DNA of 64,000 bases from Actinocrispum wychmicini (GCF_004345645.1 NZ_SLWS01000001.1:1181546-1245545); one strand, 5' to 3'. Numbered from the stretch's first letter, positions 1 to 8,838 are shown. Notes: a model not told the origin generated them from the sequence alone. Numbers and translations: made by a program.

Positions 1-1
1 G

Positions 2-1558
2 TTCGCCGACGACGAGTTCGCGAAGACGTCATGGGACCTGCGCCGGTACCTGTGGGCGCCGGCGGTCGGCTGCTTCGGCATCCAGCGGATCCACATGCTG
101 CGGGACGTGATGGTCCTGGCGGGCGCTGGTGTCGGCGGCGGCTCCCTGGTCTACGCGAACACCCTCTACCGGCCGCTGGAACCGTTCTACCAGGACAAAC
201 AGTGGGCCCACATCACGGACTGGCAGGCCGAGCTGGACCCGCACTACGACCAGGCCAGCAGGATGCTCGGCGTGGTCACCAACCCGACCGTGACCCCGTC
301 CGACGAGGTGATGCAGAAGGTCGCGGCCGACATGGGGGTCGCGGACTCGTACCACCCGACCCCGGTCGGGGTGTACTTCGGCAAGGCCGGCGAGACCGTC
401 GGCGACCCGTACTTCGGCGGCGCGGGCCCGGCCAGGACCGGGTGCACCGAGTGCGGATCGTGCATGACGGGCTGCCGGGTCGGCGCCAAGAACACCCTGG
501 TCAAGAACTACCTGTACCTGGCCGAACAGGGCGGCGCCAAGATCATCCCGATGACCACGGTCACCGGGATCGCCCAGCGCGCCGACGGCACGTTCGACGT
601 GGCGATCCGCAAGACGGGCAAACGTTTCCGGCACTCGCTGACCGCGACCCAGGTGGTGCTGGCCGCCGGAACCTGGGGCACCCAGCAGTTGTTGCACCGG
701 ATGAAGGACTCCGGTGCCCTGCCGCGGCTGTCGGACCGGTTGGGTGAGCTGACCCGGACCAACTCCGAGGCGATCATCGGCTCCGGCCGGTTCACCGTGG
801 ACCCGGCGCTCGACTTCAGCCGCGGGGTGGCGATCACCTCCTCCATCCATCCCGACGCGCACACCCACATCGAGCCGGTCCGGTACGGCAAGGGCAGCAA
901 CGCCATGAGCCTGATGCAGACCATCGCCACCGATGGCTCCTTGGAGGTCCCGCGCTGGCGGCAGGCACTGCGGTTCATGGCCAGGCATCCGATCCAGACC
1001 GTCCGCCTGCTCAACGGCTACCGCTGGAGCGAACGGACCGTGATCCTGCTCGTCATGCAGAGCCTGGACAACTCGATCACGACGTACCTGGACAGCGGCC
1101 TGTTCGGGCGCAAGCGGTACACCTCACGGCAGGGGCACGGCGAACCCAACCCGAGCTTCATCCCCGCCGGGCACCAGGCCAACCAGTTGACCGCCAAGCA
1201 CATCGGCGGGGTCGCGGGCGGAACCTGGGGCGAGGTCTTCGACATCCCGCTGACCGCGCACTTCCTCGGCGGCTGCCCGATCGGCACGGACGCCGGCAGC
1301 GGGGTGATCGACCCGTACCACCGGGTCCACGGCTATCCCGGACTGTCCGTTGTGGACGGCGCGGCGGTCACGGCCAACCTCGGCGTGAACCCGTCGCTGA
1401 CCATCACGGCCCAGGCCGAGCGGGCGTTCTCGATGTGGCCCAACAAAGGCGAGGGGGATCCGCGGCCGGAGCAAAGTGCGGCGTACCGTCGGCTGGACCC
1501 GGTCGCCCCCGCACATCCCGCCGTTCCGTCGAACGCGCCGGCAGCACTGACCTACTAA
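2..1558 (+). CDS. Cholesterol-oxidase-like GMC flavoprotein (5' partial)
   Basis: The reading frame is open from the first base, so the N-terminus with the FAD dinucleotide motif lies outside the window. The visible part begins FADDEFAKTSWDLRRYLWAP and continues with the glycine-rich LAGAGVGGGSLVYANTLY stretch of GMC-type oxidoreductases. A CTECGSCMTGC cluster followed by RVGAKNTLVKNYLYLAE resembles the ChoD/cholesterol-oxidase branch. The C-terminus has the substrate/FAD-closing segment (HFLGGCPIGTDAGSGVIDPYHRVHGYPGLSVVDG, shown here only as part of the family pattern, key residues H-L-G-G-C and V-V-D-G). Likely role: oxidation of a sterol or similar alcohol. Family identity is confident; the substrate is inferred. 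It ends directly against the convergent SnoaL gene, with adjacent stop codons. Confidence 0.85.
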   Translation, partial: FADDEFAKTSWDLRRYLWAPAVGCFGIQRIHMLRDVMVLAGAGVGGGSLVYANTLYRPLEPFYQDKQWAHITDWQAELDPHYDQASRMLGVVTNPTVTPSDEVMQKVAADMGVADSYHPTPVGVYFGKAGETVGDPYFGGAGPARTGCTECGSCMTGCRVGAKNTLVKNYLYLAEQGGAKIIPMTTVTGIAQRADGTFDVAIRKTGKRFRHSLTATQVVLAAGTWGTQQLLHRMKDSGALPRLSDRLGELTRTNSEAIIGSGRFTVDPALDFSRGVAITSSIHPDAHTHIEPVRYGKGSNAMSLMQTIATDGSLEVPRWRQALRFMARHPIQTVRLLNGYRWSERTVILLVMQSLDNSITTYLDSGLFGRKRYTSRQGHGEPNPSFIPAGHQANQLTAKHIGGVAGGTWGEVFDIPLTAHFLGGCPIGTDAGSGVIDPYHRVHGYPGLSVVDGAAVTANLGVNPSLTITAQAERAFSMWPNKGEGDPRPEQSAAYRRLDPVAPAHPAVPSNAPAALTY

Positions 1559-2005
1559 CTAGTTGGCGGCATTCACCTTGGCCGCGAGTTCGTCGTCGCT
1601 GCCGATGAAGCCGAGTTGCTGGAGCACGCCGAAGCGGTCGGTCAGGCCGTGGAAGTAGACGATCTTCCCGTCGCGCAGCCGGACCCAGACGAACCCCGTC
1701 CACTCGGCGGGCCGGCCGGTCGCCTCGGCCCGCCGGTAGAACCCGGTGCCGGTGGCGCGCAACGTGATCCGGGCGGCGACTGTGTCACCCTCCTCGACCA
1801 TCCCGTCGAGGGCCACGTGGATGTCCGGGAACGAGCTGAGCATCTGCTCCCAGCCCGTGCGGAACGCGGCGATGCCTCCTTCGGCGGGAGCGTCCACCAC
1901 GATCGGGCCTTCCTCAGTGACGTCGTGCGCGATCACCTCGGCGAGGTTGGTCAGGTCATGGGTGTTGATAATCGAGACGAACCGCTCGACTACGGCCTTC
2001 TGCAT
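1559..2005 (-). CDS. SnoaL-like (NTF2-fold) protein, ester-cyclase type
   Basis: A 148-aa protein beginning MQKAVVERFVSIINTHDL. The start is the ATG at 2005, preceded by GGAGGAGGCGAC. It has the SnoaL-like pattern: an N-terminal helix, HDVTEEGPIV, the central FRTGWEQMLSSFPDIHVALD stretch, and the C-terminal WTGFVWVRLRDGKIVYFHGL strand. Members include polyketide cyclases, ester cyclases and many small-molecule-binding proteins of unknown role, so the substrate cannot be named. The gene is divergent from the TetR gene across a 71-bp gap containing two palindromes, so it is the probable target of that repressor. Confidence 0.8.
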   Translation of the reverse strand: MQKAVVERFVSIINTHDLTNLAEVIAHDVTEEGPIVVDAPAEGGIAAFRTGWEQMLSSFPDIHVALDGMVEEGDTVAARITLRATGTGFYRRAEATGRPAEWTGFVWVRLRDGKIVYFHGLTDRFGVLQQLGFIGSDDELAAKVNAAN

Positions 2006-2017
2006 GTCGCCTCCTCC

Positions 2018-2057
2018 TTTACACTGTAAAACAGTACTCTCGTATTTACGGTGTAAA
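2018..2057. promoter_or_regulatory. Two palindromic operators between SnoaL and TetR genes
   Basis: TTTACACTGTAAA (2018-2030) and TTTACGGTGTAAA (2045-2057) are two copies of one near-perfect 13-bp palindrome with centres 27 bp apart, in an AT-rich gap between divergent genes. This is the expected layout of TetR-family operators covering both promoters. The palindromes are seen directly; repressor binding is inferred. Confidence 0.6.
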
Positions 2058-2076
2058 AACGTCAAGAGGTGTGGAT

Positions 2077-2664
2077 GTGAAGCTGAGCACGGAAGCGGTC
2101 CTGGACGCCGCGCTGCGGTTCGTCGACGAGCACGGCCTGGACCGTCTGTCCATGCGCAAACTGGGCGCTGAGCTGGGTGTCGAGGGCATGGCCCTGTACT
2201 ACTACGTGCCCAACAAGGACGCGTTGCTCGACGGGATGGCCGAACGGGTGACCGCCGCGATCGAGGCGCCCGCTCTGGACCTGGCGTGGCAGGAGTGGCT
2301 GCGGGCGTTCGCCGGCAGCATGCGACTGGCCCTGTTGCGACACCCGGCCGTGCTCCCGCTGGTGGCGACGCGGAACGTGATGGCACCCGAGTTCCTGGCC
2401 GTGTTCGAACGGGCGTTGGCCGTCCTGAACGCTTTTCAACCCCGGCAGGCCGTGCACGTCTTCAATACCGTGACGACGTTCGTGCTTGGCCATGTGCTCG
2501 CCGAGGCGGGTCGGAGCGACGGCCCACCGCCGACGTTCCCGGCCGGATACCCGTTGATCGAACGGGCCGTCCAGGATGGCGCCGGCGACCAGGACGACCT
2601 GGAGAGGTTCCAGTTCGCGATCGACGCGCTCGTCGACGGGTTCGAGCGCCGGATATGCACGTGA
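2077..2664 (+). CDS. TetR-family transcriptional repressor
   Basis: About 195 aa. The N-terminal helix-turn-helix is clear: AVLDAALRFVDEHGLDRLSM, then RKLGAELGVEGMALYYYVPNKDALLDGM. The remainder is a helical ligand-binding domain of the tetracycline-repressor C-terminal type. GTG at 2077 is preferred because AAGAGG lies 7 nt upstream; GTG at 2071 is in frame but sits against that site. It probably controls itself and the divergent SnoaL-like gene through the paired palindromes at 2018-2057. The ligand is unknown. Confidence 0.9.
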   Translation: MKLSTEAVLDAALRFVDEHGLDRLSMRKLGAELGVEGMALYYYVPNKDALLDGMAERVTAAIEAPALDLAWQEWLRAFAGSMRLALLRHPAVLPLVATRNVMAPEFLAVFERALAVLNAFQPRQAVHVFNTVTTFVLGHVLAEAGRSDGPPPTFPAGYPLIERAVQDGAGDQDDLERFQFAIDALVDGFERRICT

Positions 2665-2726
2665 CGCCATTGTTGTGCGAACGAGCGGCACGGCACTCAT
2701 GATGGGGAGGTCGGGAGGAGTCGGGG

Positions 2727-4199
2727 ATGATGGATCGGCGCGCTTTCTTGCTGGCTGGGGTGGGTGTGGTCGCCGCGGCGTGTTCCGGCGGCGGCACTGA
2801 GCCCAAGGCGCAGCCGAGCGGCACGTTGCCGTCGCCGACGTCGACCACGACGCTCCCGCCCGGACCGCCGGACTGGCCGGCGTTGCGGTCCAAAGTGTCC
2901 GGTGGGCTGCTGCTGCCCGGCGACGCCGACTTCGACACCACGTACCGGGGGTTCAACTCGTTGCGGGACAGTCGCAAGCCCGCGGCGGTGGCGCTGTGCA
3001 AGAAGAACGAGGATGTCCAGGCCTGTGTGGCGGTCGCGCGCGGCTCGAAGATCCCGATCGCGGCGCGCAGCGGCGGCCACAGCTACGCCGGATACTCGAC
3101 ACCAGAGAACGGACTGCAGGTCGACGTACGGGCCATGGCCGACGTGGAGGTCCGTCCGGATGGGACGGTCCGGATCGGAGCCGGGGCCAAACTGGCCGAC
3201 GTGTATGCCGCGTTGGCCAAGGCCGGCCGGTGCCTGCCCGCCGGCTCGTGCCCGACGGTCGGCATCGCCGGGCTCACGTTGGGCGGCGGGATCGGCGTGC
3301 TGTCAAGGAAGTTCGGGCTGACCTGCGACCGGCTGGACGCGGTCACGGTGGTGACGGCGGACAGTCGGGTCGTCACCGCGACCAAAGGCGCGGACGCGGA
3401 CATGTTCTGGGCGATGCGCGGCGGTGGCGGCGGGAACTTCGGCATCGCCACCGAGTTCATCTTCACCACCGAGCCGGCGCCGGAGCTGACCGTGTTCTCG
3501 CTGAGGTTCCCGGCCGGCTCGGCCGCGAACGTGCTGGGCGAGTGGCAGCAGTGGGTCACGCGGATCCCGAACGAGCTCTGGACGAACATGGTGATCACCG
3601 GCGGCAGCCCGCCGACCTGCCGGGTTGGTGGCTGTTTCGTCGGGTCGGTCGGCGCGCTCAACTCGCTGGTGGCCGACCTGCTCAGCCGGACGTCCGCCCG
3701 CCCGGCGTCCCGTTTGGTGCAGTCCAAGGGATATCTCGACGCGATGCGTTACTTCGCCGGTGGTGGCGCCGCGCCGAGCCGAGAATCCTTTGTGGCCTCT
3801 TCACGGATGTTGTCCGGCCCGGCCGACGATCCGGCGGCACTGGCCGATCTGGTCGCCGGAAAGTCCGATATGGACATCCTGCTGGACAGCCTCGGCGGCG
3901 CGGTGGCCGAACCGGGGTCGGCCGCGACCGCGTTCCCGCACCGCAAAGCCCTTGCCAGTATGCAGATCTACCACAAGACAACGCCGGCCGCGGCCGACCG
4001 TGCGAACGCGCAGCTGGACGACGTCCGTGACCGACTGGGCGCGATGACCGGCGCCACCGGCTACGTCAACTACATCGACCCGGCTATGCCGGACTGGGCG
4101 AACGCGTACTACGGCGCCAACCTGGACCGTCTCAAAGGGATCGCGAAGCAGTACGACCCGGACGCGGTCTTCGCCTTCCCCCAAGGGATTCCGCGCTAG
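2727..4199 (+). CDS. Exported FAD-linked oxidase, berberine-bridge-enzyme type
   Basis: A 490-aa protein. The N-terminus MMDRRAFLLAG has an RR pair and a lipobox ending A-A-A-C19, followed by a Ser/Thr/Pro linker, suggesting a Tat-exported lipoprotein. The PCMH-type FAD domain carries both covalent flavin attachment residues of the berberine bridge family: His118 in RSGGHSYAGYS and Cys175 in AGSCPTVG. The C-terminal BBE segment is NYIDPAMPDWANAYYG. Starts at 2727 and 2730 are both ATG behind GGAGGAG. It should oxidise a small molecule, sugar or alcohol with O2 as acceptor; the substrate is unknown. Its stop overlaps that of the convergent CHAT gene by four bases. Confidence 0.87.
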   Translation: MMDRRAFLLAGVGVVAAACSGGGTEPKAQPSGTLPSPTSTTTLPPGPPDWPALRSKVSGGLLLPGDADFDTTYRGFNSLRDSRKPAAVALCKKNEDVQACVAVARGSKIPIAARSGGHSYAGYSTPENGLQVDVRAMADVEVRPDGTVRIGAGAKLADVYAALAKAGRCLPAGSCPTVGIAGLTLGGGIGVLSRKFGLTCDRLDAVTVVTADSRVVTATKGADADMFWAMRGGGGGNFGIATEFIFTTEPAPELTVFSLRFPAGSAANVLGEWQQWVTRIPNELWTNMVITGGSPPTCRVGGCFVGSVGALNSLVADLLSRTSARPASRLVQSKGYLDAMRYFAGGGAAPSRESFVASSRMLSGPADDPAALADLVAGKSDMDILLDSLGGAVAEPGSAATAFPHRKALASMQIYHKTTPAAADRANAQLDDVRDRLGAMTGATGYVNYIDPAMPDWANAYYGANLDRLKGIAKQYDPDAVFAFPQGIPR

Positions 4200-6793
4200 G
4201 CACCAAGACAGATAAAGGGCCGGCGCAGCGGGTCCGCTGCCACAGCCTCGGCCAGCGCCACGGCCGGTGGCGCGCCAGCGGCCAGCGCCTGGTGGTAGTC
4301 GTCCATCGCGGCCGCGGCCGGCTGGTCACCGACCCGGCTCGCGGCGGCGACCACGGTGTTCACGCCACCCGCGAGCAACGCCCCGGCGAACCCCAACGCC
4401 TCGTCACCCGGCCGGATCCGGTTCAGCGCCAGCTCACAAGCGGCCAGCACGACCTGTTTCGGCGGTCGCCGCAGCCGCGCCAATTCATGCGCGAACAGCG
4501 CGCCATCGACAAGTTCCAGCTTGGAGAACAAGGCGTTGTCGGCCTCGTGCTCGCCGTGCGCGGCGATATGTGCGAGTTCGGCACCGTCCAAAGCAGCCAG
4601 CACGTGCTTGACGTCAGCTTCGTTGCCGGCCAACAGGATCGCTTTGTCGTGGTGAGCAGCCAGCTTGTCGATCTCGCCGACGGCAGCGGTCAACCCAGGC
4701 CCGCGGACGAGCACGATCTTGCTGCCGTTGGAGCTGGTGCGGGTCGCGGCGAGCCACGCGGTCGCCGAAGGCGCGACCACAACTGGCCGGCCGCGTAGTG
4801 ACTCCAGAACGCCCCATGGTACCGCGTAAAGCGCACCGGTGGGAACGATCACCAGGTCACGGTTGCCGGTCAGCTCGTTGATCGGCTTCATCAACTGTGT
4901 GTCCAACGCGTCCGCCTGCTTGTGCGCCGACGCGGAAACGGCGTCGAACAACGGTCCCGGCAGGAAGTCCGGGGCCATCGCGTTGAGGTCCGCGTGCAGC
5001 CGTCGGGCCGACTCGACCGCCCGTGCGGCCGCTCCAAGGCGCACCAGCCGCACTCGGCCGTCCACCACGACCACGGCCAGCATCTCGTCGCCGGACACCG
5101 CGAAGCTGACCAGGACCCGTCGCCCCAGCGCGGCACTCACCTCGCCAACTCCGGCCACCGGCCGGGGTTGGCCCCAACGGCTCGCCGCGTGCCAGCCAAG
5201 GCGCATCGCCGCGCGCTGGCGTTCGGCGTACCGGGACCGCAGCGCCGCAGTGGGCCGGCCGTCCAAGCGGGCCTGGCGCAGCGAGTACCCGAGGCTGCGG
5301 ATCTCCGCGATCAGGTCGACCAGTTGCGGGTCCTCGATCCCGGAAACCGGTTCGTAGCGGTACATCTGCGCCCGGGTGCGCTCCAGCCAGCCGAACATTC
5401 GACGAGCCGAGTCGCCCCCGTCGAGCACCAGCCGGACCGCCAGGTCACCAAGCTCCTGACCATGGATCGCGGTGCCGGACACCAGTTCCAGCGCACCCAT
5501 CCGGTCGCGGGCCTGCCCAAGCTCGGCCAGCCCGGCCCGCGCCTGGGCGAACGCCTTGCGTCGATTGCCTTGCGCGGCAGCAAGTTCGGCCCGGGTCAGA
5601 CGCAACAGCATGCGCTGCTCGATGGATGCGAGCGGCCCTGGCCGGCGTACCCCGGCGAGCAGTTCAGCGGCCTGGTCCACCTTGCGCCGCCGCACTTCCA
5701 GCCGGGCGGCGAGGGTACGGGCGAGCGCCGCCTCGTCCAGCAGCCGCAGGGAAGTCAAATCGGCGGCCTGCCGCATGGCTTTCGCCGGCAACGCCGCCGG
5801 AATCTTGGCCTGTGCCAAGGCACGTGCGGTGTCCACGCGGAGCCCGAGCAGGGCCGCGACCGCTGCCCACGCCTCGTTGCCCCGTCGCATGAACCGGCGC
5901 CGAGCCGACAACGCCAGCTTGCGCGCCAGGCCGAGGTCGTCCTCCAGCATGGCCGCGGTGGCCCGAGCCACCTCCGCCTCAGCCAGGTCCTGCGGCGCGT
6001 CCATCCCCGGCAGCACCTCGTCGAGATACCGGCCAGCCTCGTCGGCAAGGCCGCTGGCGAGCAGCGCGTGCGCCTGGTCGACCCGCAACCGCGGCAGGAT
6101 GCCGGGGGCAATGTCCAGGTAGATACGTTCCGCGCGTTCGTACCTGCGCAGTGCGCCCGGGATGTCGCCGGAACGGCGGCTCAGGTCACCCAGGTTGTGG
6201 GCGGCTTGCGCAGCGCGCATCGGCAGGTTCCGCGCCATGGCCAGGTCAACCGCGCGATTCAGGTCGCCGGTCGCCGGACGGAGGTGGCCGAGGATCACGT
6301 TCGCCAGGCCACGCAAAATCAGCGAGGTGATCAGCGACTCGTGCAGTCGATCCGGCTCGTCCGTGCCCAGCTCGATGGCCCGTTCCTTGTGCACGATCGC
6401 CGTTCCGAGCAGGGGCAGGCCCTCCTCATCCCGGCCCGCCCGCATCAGAACGGTGGCGAGGTTGTGGTCGACGAACCCGCTCAGCTCGGAGCGGACCGAC
6501 CCCTCCGGCAGCTGCTCGATCTGCGGGCGCAAGCTCACCAGTAGGGCTGTGCCCTCCTTGGTCGTGGTCAGTTCGGCCTGGATCATCGCGAGCGTGATCA
6601 TCAGCCGGATCCACGTGCGGGTCCAGTCGATGCCTCGGTTGGCCGCGTCGACTTCCTCCAGCACCGCCTGCCCGCGGCGCAGCAGCCGGATGGCTTCCGC
6701 GTGGCGGCCGGCGTTGCCGATCACGAGCCCCTGCCGGTGTAGCTCGCGTCCTTGCCGGATCAGCTCATGGGGATCGGCCGCGGGAACTGGCAC
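4196..6793 (-). CDS. TPR-CHAT protein, caspase-like cysteine protease
   Basis: An 865-aa protein read from a GTG start. Residues from about 5 to 590 are helical repeats of the TPR type, with segments such as AAQAAHNLGDLSRRSGDIPGALRRYERA. The last 250 residues form a CHAT domain: the catalytic His lies in HIAAHGEHEADN (about residue 746) and the catalytic Cys in VVLAACELAL (about residue 785). Both residues are present, so an active protease is predicted. CHAT proteases are relatives of caspases and separase; in type III-E CRISPR a TPR-CHAT protein cuts a partner on activation. No CRISPR genes lie here. An 81-bp gap separates it from the upstream small repeat protein, suggesting one transcript. 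Confidence 0.88.
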   Translation of the reverse strand: MPVPAADPHELIRQGRELHRQGLVIGNAGRHAEAIRLLRRGQAVLEEVDAANRGIDWTRTWIRLMITLAMIQAELTTTKEGTALLVSLRPQIEQLPEGSVRSELSGFVDHNLATVLMRAGRDEEGLPLLGTAIVHKERAIELGTDEPDRLHESLITSLILRGLANVILGHLRPATGDLNRAVDLAMARNLPMRAAQAAHNLGDLSRRSGDIPGALRRYERAERIYLDIAPGILPRLRVDQAHALLASGLADEAGRYLDEVLPGMDAPQDLAEAEVARATAAMLEDDLGLARKLALSARRRFMRRGNEAWAAVAALLGLRVDTARALAQAKIPAALPAKAMRQAADLTSLRLLDEAALARTLAARLEVRRRKVDQAAELLAGVRRPGPLASIEQRMLLRLTRAELAAAQGNRRKAFAQARAGLAELGQARDRMGALELVSGTAIHGQELGDLAVRLVLDGGDSARRMFGWLERTRAQMYRYEPVSGIEDPQLVDLIAEIRSLGYSLRQARLDGRPTAALRSRYAERQRAAMRLGWHAASRWGQPRPVAGVGEVSAALGRRVLVSFAVSGDEMLAVVVVDGRVRLVRLGAAARAVESARRLHADLNAMAPDFLPGPLFDAVSASAHKQADALDTQLMKPINELTGNRDLVIVPTGALYAVPWGVLESLRGRPVVVAPSATAWLAATRTSSNGSKIVLVRGPGLTAAVGEIDKLAAHHDKAILLAGNEADVKHVLAALDGAELAHIAAHGEHEADNALFSKLELVDGALFAHELARLRRPPKQVVLAACELALNRIRPGDEALGFAGALLAGGVNTVVAAASRVGDQPAAAAMDDYHQALAAGAPPAVALAEAVAADPLRRPFICLGA

Positions 6794-6874
6794 CTGACTA
6801 TGAGATCACAGATGGTTAAAGAACGAAGCCCACCAGTCGGTGGGCTCCGTCCGATTCAGCTGGGTGAGAGCCCG

Positions 6875-7180
6875 TCAGTCGGTCACTTCGTTAGCGGGTC
6901 GCACGTCGTCGCCCTTCTCCTGGGCTGACTCGTCCTTCGCCTGGGCCGACGGGTTCGGCACGTCGAACGGGTACGTGCCGTCGACGCGATGCGGCGCCTT
7001 GCCGTGCTCGGGTTTCGGCTTGCCGTGCTCGTTTTTCGGCTTGGGCAGGTCGAACGGGTACGTACCCGTCGGCCGGGTGTCGACGCGCTCGTCGGGTTCC
7101 GGCTCCGGGTCCGGCTCCGGCTTGGCGAGACCGACGATTGCGTCGAACTCCTCGCCCTCTCGTGTCGTCGGGTTCGTCAT
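6875..7180 (-). CDS. Small repeat-containing protein upstream of TPR-CHAT
   Basis: A 101-aa acidic, Pro/Lys-rich protein starting MTNPTTREGEEFDAIVGLA, with GGGAGG 9 nt before the ATG. It contains two copies of a short motif, RVDTRPTGTYPFDLPKP and RVDGTYPFDVPNP, separated by a Lys/His/Pro-rich linker (NEHGKPKPEHGKAPH). There is no signal peptide, membrane segment or recognised domain, and it looks intrinsically disordered. Each repeat begins with an arginine. Its position immediately upstream of the TPR-CHAT protease in the same orientation makes a substrate, regulator or effector role for that protease plausible, but this is inference only. Confidence 0.7.
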   Translation of the reverse strand: MTNPTTREGEEFDAIVGLAKPEPDPEPEPDERVDTRPTGTYPFDLPKPKNEHGKPKPEHGKAPHRVDGTYPFDVPNPSAQAKDESAQEKGDDVRPANEVTD

Positions 7181-7331
7181 GAGCGGTTTCCTCCCTCGTG
7201 AGCGCGCTCTTGAGCACGTCCTCCCCGAATCCCAGGTCGTGAGCGACGTAACGACTCTGGGTGATCAAACCGGGCTCCTGCGCGGGAACCAAGGCGAATC
7301 TACCCCACGAATGGCGGTATGGGAATTACTT

Positions 7332-7352
7332 GGAGCAATGAAACAGTGCTCC
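7332..7352. promoter_or_regulatory. Inverted repeat upstream of the small-protein/CHAT genes
   Basis: GGAGCA and TGCTCC flank a 9-nt spacer in an AT-rich stretch (7293-7383) that separates the aldehyde dehydrogenase stop from the small-protein gene. It could be an operator or a weak terminator; there is no clear T-run on the minus strand. This gap is also the only plausible place for a promoter of the CHAT operon. Confidence 0.35.
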
Positions 7353-7383
7353 CTTTACGCCGATTGTGACGGAATTGACTTAA

Positions 7384-8838
7384 TCAGAGGCTAACGTTTG
7401 TCAGCACGGTTATCCGCTCCTCGGACAGGTCCGCCATGGCCGACCGGACGCCTTCGCGGCCGAATCCGGAACCCTTCACCCCGCCGTACGGCATCTGGTC
7501 CGCGCGGAACGACGGAACGTCACCGATGACCACCCCGCCCACCTCAAGCTCCGCGCCCGCCCGAGAGGCCACCTGCAGATCCTTCGTGAACACCCCGGCC
7601 TGCAGGCCGTACGCGGACTCGTTCACCTGGTCGAACGCCTCATCCACACTGTCCACAACAGACACCGCGAGGACCGGGCCGAAGATCTCCTCGGCCCACG
7701 CCTTGCTGTCCTTCGGCACGTCCTGCAGCACGGTCGGCCGCACGTTCCGGCCCTCGCGCCCGCCGCCGACAAGCAGTTTGGCGCCCTGTGCGGTGGCCTC
7801 GTCGATCCATTGGACGATCCGCTCGGCCGCCGCGGTGTCCACCACCGGACCGACTTCGACGTCGGGGTCGTGCGGGTCGCCGTCGCGTAGGGCGCGGACG
7901 GCGTCGACGAGCTTGCCGATGAACTCGTCGGCGACCGACCGGTCCACCAGCACCCGCTGGACGGCGATGCACGACTGGCCCGCCTGGTAGTTGCCGAACG
8001 TGGCGATCCGCTTGGCCGCGAACTCCAGGTCCGGCCAGTCCGCGCACACCACGGCCGCCGCGTTGCCACCCAACTCCAGCACGAAGTGCTTGCGCGGCGC
8101 GGCGTCCATCAGCGACCAGCCCACCGGGCCGGATCCGGTGAACGAGACCACCGGCAGCCGGGGGTCACGCACCAGCGCGGCGGTCGCCTCGTTGCCCACC
8201 GGCAGGACGGAGAACGCACCCGCCGGCAGGTCCGTCTCGGCGAGCAGGTCCCCCAGGACCAACGCGGACAGCGGCGTGCGCGGCGCGGGCTTGATCAGGA
8301 TCGGCGCGCCGACCGCGATCGCCGGCGCGACCTTGTGCGCCACCAGGTTCAGCGGGAAGTTGAACGGCGAGATGCCCAGCACCGGGCCCTTGGGGAACCG
8401 GCGCACCAGGGCGATCCGGCCCTCGCCGCCCGGCTCAGTGTCCAGCCGCTGCAGCACACCGTCCGACCGGCGGGCCTCTTCGGCCGCGAACCGGAACGTC
8501 GACACCGCGCGGCGCACCTCGATCTCCGCCCACCGCAGCGGCTTGCCGTTCTCCGCCGTGATCAGCTCGGCCAGTTCCTCAGCCTGCGCCGCCAAACCAC
8601 GCGACACGTGTTCGAGCGCGGCCGCCCGAACGTGCGCGGGCGTGCTCCGGAACTCCCTGGCGACCGCCGCCGCGGCCGCGACGGCCCGCTCGATCTGCTC
8701 CGGCCCGGGAACCGCGACCGAGGCCACCTCGGAATCGTCGAAAGGGTGTGTGACGGTCAGGACGTCCACACCCTGCTCGGGCTGTCCGGCGATCCAACAA
8801 GGACGAGGAGTGGGCGTGTACGCATCCATAGCATGCAC
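7384..8838 (-). CDS. NAD(P)-dependent aldehyde dehydrogenase
   Basis: About 484 aa of the ALDH superfamily. Motifs seen in order: the GISPFNFPLNLVAHK cofactor segment, the FTGSG loop, the general base Glu in FVLELGGNAA, and the catalytic Cys in GQSCIAVQR. The C-terminal substrate-pocket region is GGVKGSGFGREG. The Rossmann and catalytic parts are intact. GTG at 8838 is chosen because GGAGGA is 9 nt upstream; ATG at 8829 is an alternative. The sequence resembles the lactaldehyde/phosphonoacetaldehyde/benzaldehyde group, but the aldehyde cannot be specified. It is divergent from guaA. Confidence 0.9.
   Translation of the reverse strand: MHAMDAYTPTPRPCWIAGQPEQGVDVLTVTHPFDDSEVASVAVPGPEQIERAVAAAAAVAREFRSTPAHVRAAALEHVSRGLAAQAEELAELITAENGKPLRWAEIEVRRAVSTFRFAAEEARRSDGVLQRLDTEPGGEGRIALVRRFPKGPVLGISPFNFPLNLVAHKVAPAIAVGAPILIKPAPRTPLSALVLGDLLAETDLPAGAFSVLPVGNEATAALVRDPRLPVVSFTGSGPVGWSLMDAAPRKHFVLELGGNAAAVVCADWPDLEFAAKRIATFGNYQAGQSCIAVQRVLVDRSVADEFIGKLVDAVRALRDGDPHDPDVEVGPVVDTAAAERIVQWIDEATAQGAKLLVGGGREGRNVRPTVLQDVPKDSKAWAEEIFGPVLAVSVVDSVDEAFDQVNESAYGLQAGVFTKDLQVASRAGAELEVGGVVIGDVPSFRADQMPYGGVKGSGFGREGVRSAMADLSEERITVLTNVSL

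Noticed and set aside
4196..6793. Craspase-type CRISPR effector partner
   Set aside because: No gRAMP/Cas7-11, Csx30, adaptation genes or repeats are in the window; TPR-CHAT proteins occur widely without CRISPR.
6875..7180. Graspetide/microviridin-like RiPP precursor because of the T-Y-P-F-D repeat
   Set aside because: No ATP-grasp, radical SAM or other maturation enzyme lies nearby; the adjacent enzyme is a protease of the caspase type.
7181..7292. Upstream TTG-initiated leader ORF before the small repeat protein
   Set aside because: It continues in another frame through the small gene, has no clear ribosome-binding site and no support beyond being open.
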